From Cristatella mucedo (taxonomy: Eukaryota > Bryozoa > Phylactolaemata > Cristatellidae): 64,000 bases of DNA. The DNA lies in assembly GCA_009760855.2 (NCBI GenBank), contig WPIO01000030.1:4037001-4101000 (forward strand), in the 5' to 3' direction. Each line of letters begins with the position of its first letter. The first letter of the stretch is position 1. The translations under genes and the position numbers were made by a program. Below are positions 60,448 through 64,000 of the stretch, one piece after another. Under the pieces are notes generated by a model that saw nothing but the letters and a program-made list of their open reading frames with translations, was not told the DNA's origin and searched no databases.

Positions 60448-61715
60448 GTAGAAATTTGACTGCACGAGTGGCCGTAGTGTCAAACCTCTTACAATGCCAG
60501 AATGTTTACCCCCTGCCACGAAGCTTGACAATTGGGCGATATTTGGAATGGGTGGTCGGCTTTCCCTCTGAATAAATAAGGCTCAATGAGTTCCCTGTAT
60601 AATTTCAAGTTCCATGCAGCCTCGGGTTTCGGCATGAGCTAATAAAGCTTTGTTTCTAGATATCCTATTCTGACCAAAACCAACCGTTTTAACCGAGTTT
60701 CAATGGTTTAGCTTAATTCTAAGCGCATCGTCAAAACAATCCATCTTTATCAATGCAATTTGTGCTCGGACCTCTAATAATGAGACAAAATCTACATCTG
60801 GGCTACGATGCCACAGGGAGCCTAGGAAAAGCCGCTAATCGAGCAAGTCTAGATCGTCAAAGAACCTTTGCCTTTGAGTGTACATGAGGAGGCTGATAAC
60901 TCTGGCAATAAACCGGCATTGTAGCACACCCTGATTATTAGAATGTAGCTACGTCTAGCAGCGAAGGCGAGATCCGATCCCGAGTGAGCACACTGAAGAT
61001 ACACACACACAAATAGTCAACAATAATAATTAAAATAGGTAAAAATTTCAACTATTTTTTGTCTTTGGCTAAAAAGTGAGTTTTACTAATTCCGAATGCC
61101 CAACACCAATAGAAGGTGAGCTACTCTTACAGAAAACTTTGATTCTGTGGTCAGGACATTGATATTTTGAAATTATCAGGCTTTGCTGTTAGGCAGGGTG
61201 CTGACTTCATATTTCCACCTACAACCAGCAGTGTGTTACTACCCGAATTAGTAAGGGTTACGCAGACATAACACTGAAGAGTAGTATCCATAAAGTCATA
61301 ACATAACAGGTGCCTAATGCTAACATTTTAGCTTATTTTATTGAGAGTAAGAGAACAGTGAATAGCTATATTTGATTGACATGGCAACAAGAGATTGATG
61401 GCATCCCGAAGGCGAATTTTGCTAAGTGTCTGGGCAATGTTTCAGGAACAGTGCTAGTGAAAGCCGGCTGACAATATGCTCGCCAGGCCCACAGAGCAAA
61501 CACCAGCTTGCCTGTCGTGGATCAAGCCACGCTTTGGGCAACCCATTGCACATGCAAACACTGCAAGCAAACTCTTGAAAGTAAGGTGAACAATTAGCAG
61601 ACGAAATGTCTTAACAATATTGTGCAATGTACAAAATATCATTTTTTTAATTAATATGATTTTGGTATGTTTACAAGTTGTTAAGGGTATAAAAGAGAGC
61701 TTGTTTGCTTAAGCT
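60448..61715. other. No gene recognised
   Basis: 1.27 kb searched on both strands for further RUVBL1 exons (Walker A, GGQD region) without success. No repeat family recognised. Confidence 0.5.
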
Positions 61716-62103
61716 TGCTATTCCAAGAATTTGGCTTGAACCGACTGACCACTCAAGCAACTGCTACATCTGCTTGGTTGACCCTGCTATACGTCGAAAT
61801 GACAAGAGTGAGCCTCCTATCACTAACCACACATTGTCTTTCATCCGCCCACTACCACACTGCCCTAAGCATCCTGACCCAGCCCTAAGCAGAAGGATAC
61901 TCTATCTTAAGAAGAGGCCAGTAAGCCACACAGACAAACCCAGATTCGCATTTCAGAGGATGCAGATGAGAGTAAGCTATACTTCCTAAACATTAGGACC
62001 TCAACGACCTGATCAGTGATACTGGCTAACCTAGATTAATGCTAAGCTTTTGACATCTAGGCTCAATTAGAGGAACTTTTGGATGAAAGCCTGAAAGTAA
62101 TAG

Positions 62104-62199
<96 letters not shown>

Positions 62200-62485
62200 G
62201 TGAGTGAGTGAGTGAGTGAGTGAGTGAGTGAGTGAGAGTGAATGGTGCCTGTGTATTCAGCTGTTCATCCAGGAGCCTCAATGCCTCTGCATCGAAACTG
62301 GGACAAGTATATGTACATCTTAAAGAGGACTACACCAGTGTACAAGTGTTACTGAGTGGCTTGAAGTATAGTGACTATCGCTGGGAGGGCCTGGCTGACT
62401 TCAAAATGGTGCAATTTCTGATGTGCCTCAAAGGCTGTTTTACAAAGTTTCTTTGGTTTCTTTACCTATGGAAAAGCTAGGACAT
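61716..62485 (+). pseudogene. Degenerate copy of an unnamed animal repeat-associated protein family
   Basis: Frames in order: WLEPTDHSSNCYICLVD with RPLPHCPKHPDP; a decayed LNDLISDTG ... HLGSIRG stretch near 62002-62075; then, after a microsatellite, DYTSVQVLLSGLKYSDYRWE and DFKMVQFLMCLKGCFTKF. This order of blocks is one I recall from many uncharacterised, probably mobile-element-linked predicted proteins of animals. Several stops and the inserted repeat show it is not functional. Function unknown. Confidence 0.5.
62107..62236. repeat. (GA)n followed by (TGAG)n microsatellite
   Basis: About 44 GA units then about ten TGAG units, splitting the degenerate protein copy above. Confidence 0.97.
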
Positions 62486-62504
62486 TTAATGAAAATAGAT
62501 ATAA

Positions 62505-62630
62505 ATATACTTCATTTGTATGGTGCCATAATGGAACCTAATCTCTATCAAGATGCTTTACATATGCCGAAGTGCTAGAGCTCACGACCTTGGACGTTAA
62601 TGGTGTGCACTTTACCCTTGGGATAAAGAT
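62505..62630 (-). mobile_element. SINE family A copy
   Basis: Minus strand: a B box GAGCTCTAGC, the AAGCATCTTGATAGAGATTA hairpin region and ATACAAATGAAGTATA end. The head is degraded. Confidence 0.72.
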
Positions 62631-62844
62631 AGTGCACTATCACAATAAATTGGCCACAGCAGACCGAGTTCTCAGTAGGGCAGAACAAGGTCAAGTGCGA
62701 ACCGATAGTAGACCCTCGGAAAGTATTGATACCACCAGGGCACATGAAGTTAGACCTAATCACACTCTATAGACACCGACTCAGAAGCAATACAGTATCG
62801 TGGGCAGGATTTCACTTTAGATATTGAAAACTAAAACTGGATAA

Positions 62845-62905
62845 GCTTGTATGGTGCCTTAGGAGTACTTAAACTCTATTCATCTGCTTTACAAAGGCTT
62901 CAGAT
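62845..62905 (-). mobile_element. SINE family A tail fragment
   Basis: AGCTTGTATGGTGCCTTAGG, then AGTACTTAAACTCTATTCAT, then CTGCTTTACAAAGGC: a second, strongly decayed tail. Confidence 0.5.
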
Positions 62906-63068
62906 CTTGAACCAATGATACGGTGCTAACTTAACTAGGATTTTAGCCCAATTTTAAGATGCTCCACGACAGTCCACGGCCAGGTCGAGAGTAGTATAGA
63001 ATACTGAATAATCTTTACCCAATTCAAAAAGGTTAGTTCTAAAAATCTTCTGAACCATGTCTAACTTA

Positions 63069-64000
63069 TTGGGTTGGCAACTAAGTTCCTGCCGTTTTTT
63101 TTTTATTTTAACATTTAGCATGTCATTAAATGTTTTTGGCATGTTTTAAATCATTCGAAAGAGAATGTGTTGTTCTACCGAAATCTTATTTTTTGTTTGA
63201 GTTAATTATTCTCCTTATTTTCAGATCATTGAAATGGAATGTCGAGTTGAGAAAAGTTAGCATTCTCGATACCTTTTTACTTTTAACCAAGGTTCTAAGG
63301 CCATAAAAGCTGCTCGTGACATTTGTGCTGTGTACGGAAATGGTGCCATAGCTGAAAGAACCACTCGTGATTGGTACCCAAAGTTCAAAAAATAGAAATT
63401 ATGACTTCAAAAAACGCACCTCATTCTCGTCATCCAATTAAATTCGATGAAGAGCAATTAAACCAACTTGTGCACAAAAATTCGAGTCAAACGACAAGGG
63501 AACTGGCAGAGGCAATGGAATGCTCCCACACTGCTATAGAGAAGCATCTTCACTCAATGGGAAAGGTTCAGAAGTGTGGAGCAATGGATTCTGCATGCTT
63601 TAAGTGTCCACAACAAAAATCAACGAGCCACAATCTCCACTGGTTTGCTTGCTCGTCACTGCTCAACTCATGGACACAGGCAACGATTTCTTTATCGAAT
63701 CGTTACAGGCAACGAAAAATGGTGCCTGTACATTAATATGAAGCAGCGCAAGGAATGGCCTAGCCCGGTGAACAAGTGAAACCGTGCGTGAAACAAGATC
63801 TTCATCCCCGTAAAACAATGTTGTGCGTATGGTGGGACTGGGAAGGGATCACCCATTACGAATTGCTTGAAAGGAACAAAAAGGTTAACGCGGAACTTTA
63901 TGTTCAACAGATGGAACGACTCAACACGGCTATTCAAGAGAAAAGACCTAATCGGCAGCATGGAGTTCTTTGACTGTACGACAACGCCTGCCCTCATATC
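63069..64000 (+). mobile_element. Mariner transposon, 5' part, cut by window end
   Basis: A TA (63067-63068) is followed by the inverted-repeat end TTGGGTTGGCAACTAAGTTC, typical of irritans-like mariners. About 165 bases of non-coding sequence precede a broken transposase. The 3' end and right repeat are outside the window. Confidence 0.9.
63234..64000 (+). pseudogene. Mariner transposase pseudogene
   Basis: Starts MECRVEKS with an early stop. Then NQGSKAIKAARDICAVYGNG, AIAERTTRDWYPKFK (HTH domain), FDEEQLNQLVHKNSSQTTRE, LAEAMECSHTAIEKHLHSMG, RFLYRIVTGNEKWCLYINMK, MLCVWWDWEGITHYELLERN and LYDNACPH near the window end. Frameshifts and stops separate these parts. In the catalytic TGDEKW box the first Asp is Asn (TGNEKW, AAC at 63711-63713); the second catalytic Asp (DNACPH) is kept. 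Confidence 0.88.

Overview
This is animal nuclear DNA. It has spliced genes with GT/AG introns, LINEs, tRNA-derived SINEs, DNA transposons and many long (CT)n/(GA)n microsatellites. The two genes are a basement-membrane collagen and RUVBL1. The gene layout and repeats suggest an invertebrate, but nothing in the window fixes the phylum.

Layout. (1) Positions 1-32985, plus strand: a multiplexin (collagen XV/XVIII-type) gene, complete except for its 5' end. I resolve 24 exons whose phases agree from end to end, about 1323 codons plus stop. They encode the end of a signal peptide, an N-terminal TSPN/laminin-G-like domain, an acidic Ser/Thr linker, a collagen region broken by several non-collagenous segments (one with a likely glycosaminoglycan site), a trimerization domain, a Pro/Ser hinge and an endostatin domain with all four cysteines. 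A candidate poly(A) signal lies about 0.6 kb after the stop. Introns hold LINE and SINE copies, microsatellites and one tRNA-Asn-like relic. (2) About 33.6-56.4 kb: a gene-free field of mobile elements. It has many copies of one L2/CR1-like LINE (mostly minus strand, 5'-truncated), two tRNA-derived SINE families, a 184-bp SPIN-like hAT element with an 8-bp target duplication, two copies of another retroelement-like segment, and a Tigger/pogo transposon with recognisable ends. A roughly 0.9-kb, almost perfectly folded inverted repeat sits inside the Tigger. (3) 56.7-59.5 kb, minus strand: the last four coding exons of RUVBL1 (Walker B to stop), with Tc1-like and SINE remnants in its introns; the 5' exons were not found. 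(4) 60-64 kb: a LINE tail, a degenerate copy of an unnamed animal repeat-associated protein split by a (GA)n/(TGAG)n tract, SINE pieces, and the 5' end of a dead mariner cut by the window edge.

The two genes have unrelated jobs: extracellular-matrix architecture and a nuclear AAA+ ATPase. The most unusual signals are the SPIN-like element (a family known for transfer between phyla), the long hairpin nested in the Tigger, a 3'-terminal stem-loop shared by the LINE and one SINE family, and the domain design of the multiplexin (acidic SG site, repeated coil-like interruptions, a Cys-x-x-Cys in the triple helix, a changed zinc site in endostatin).
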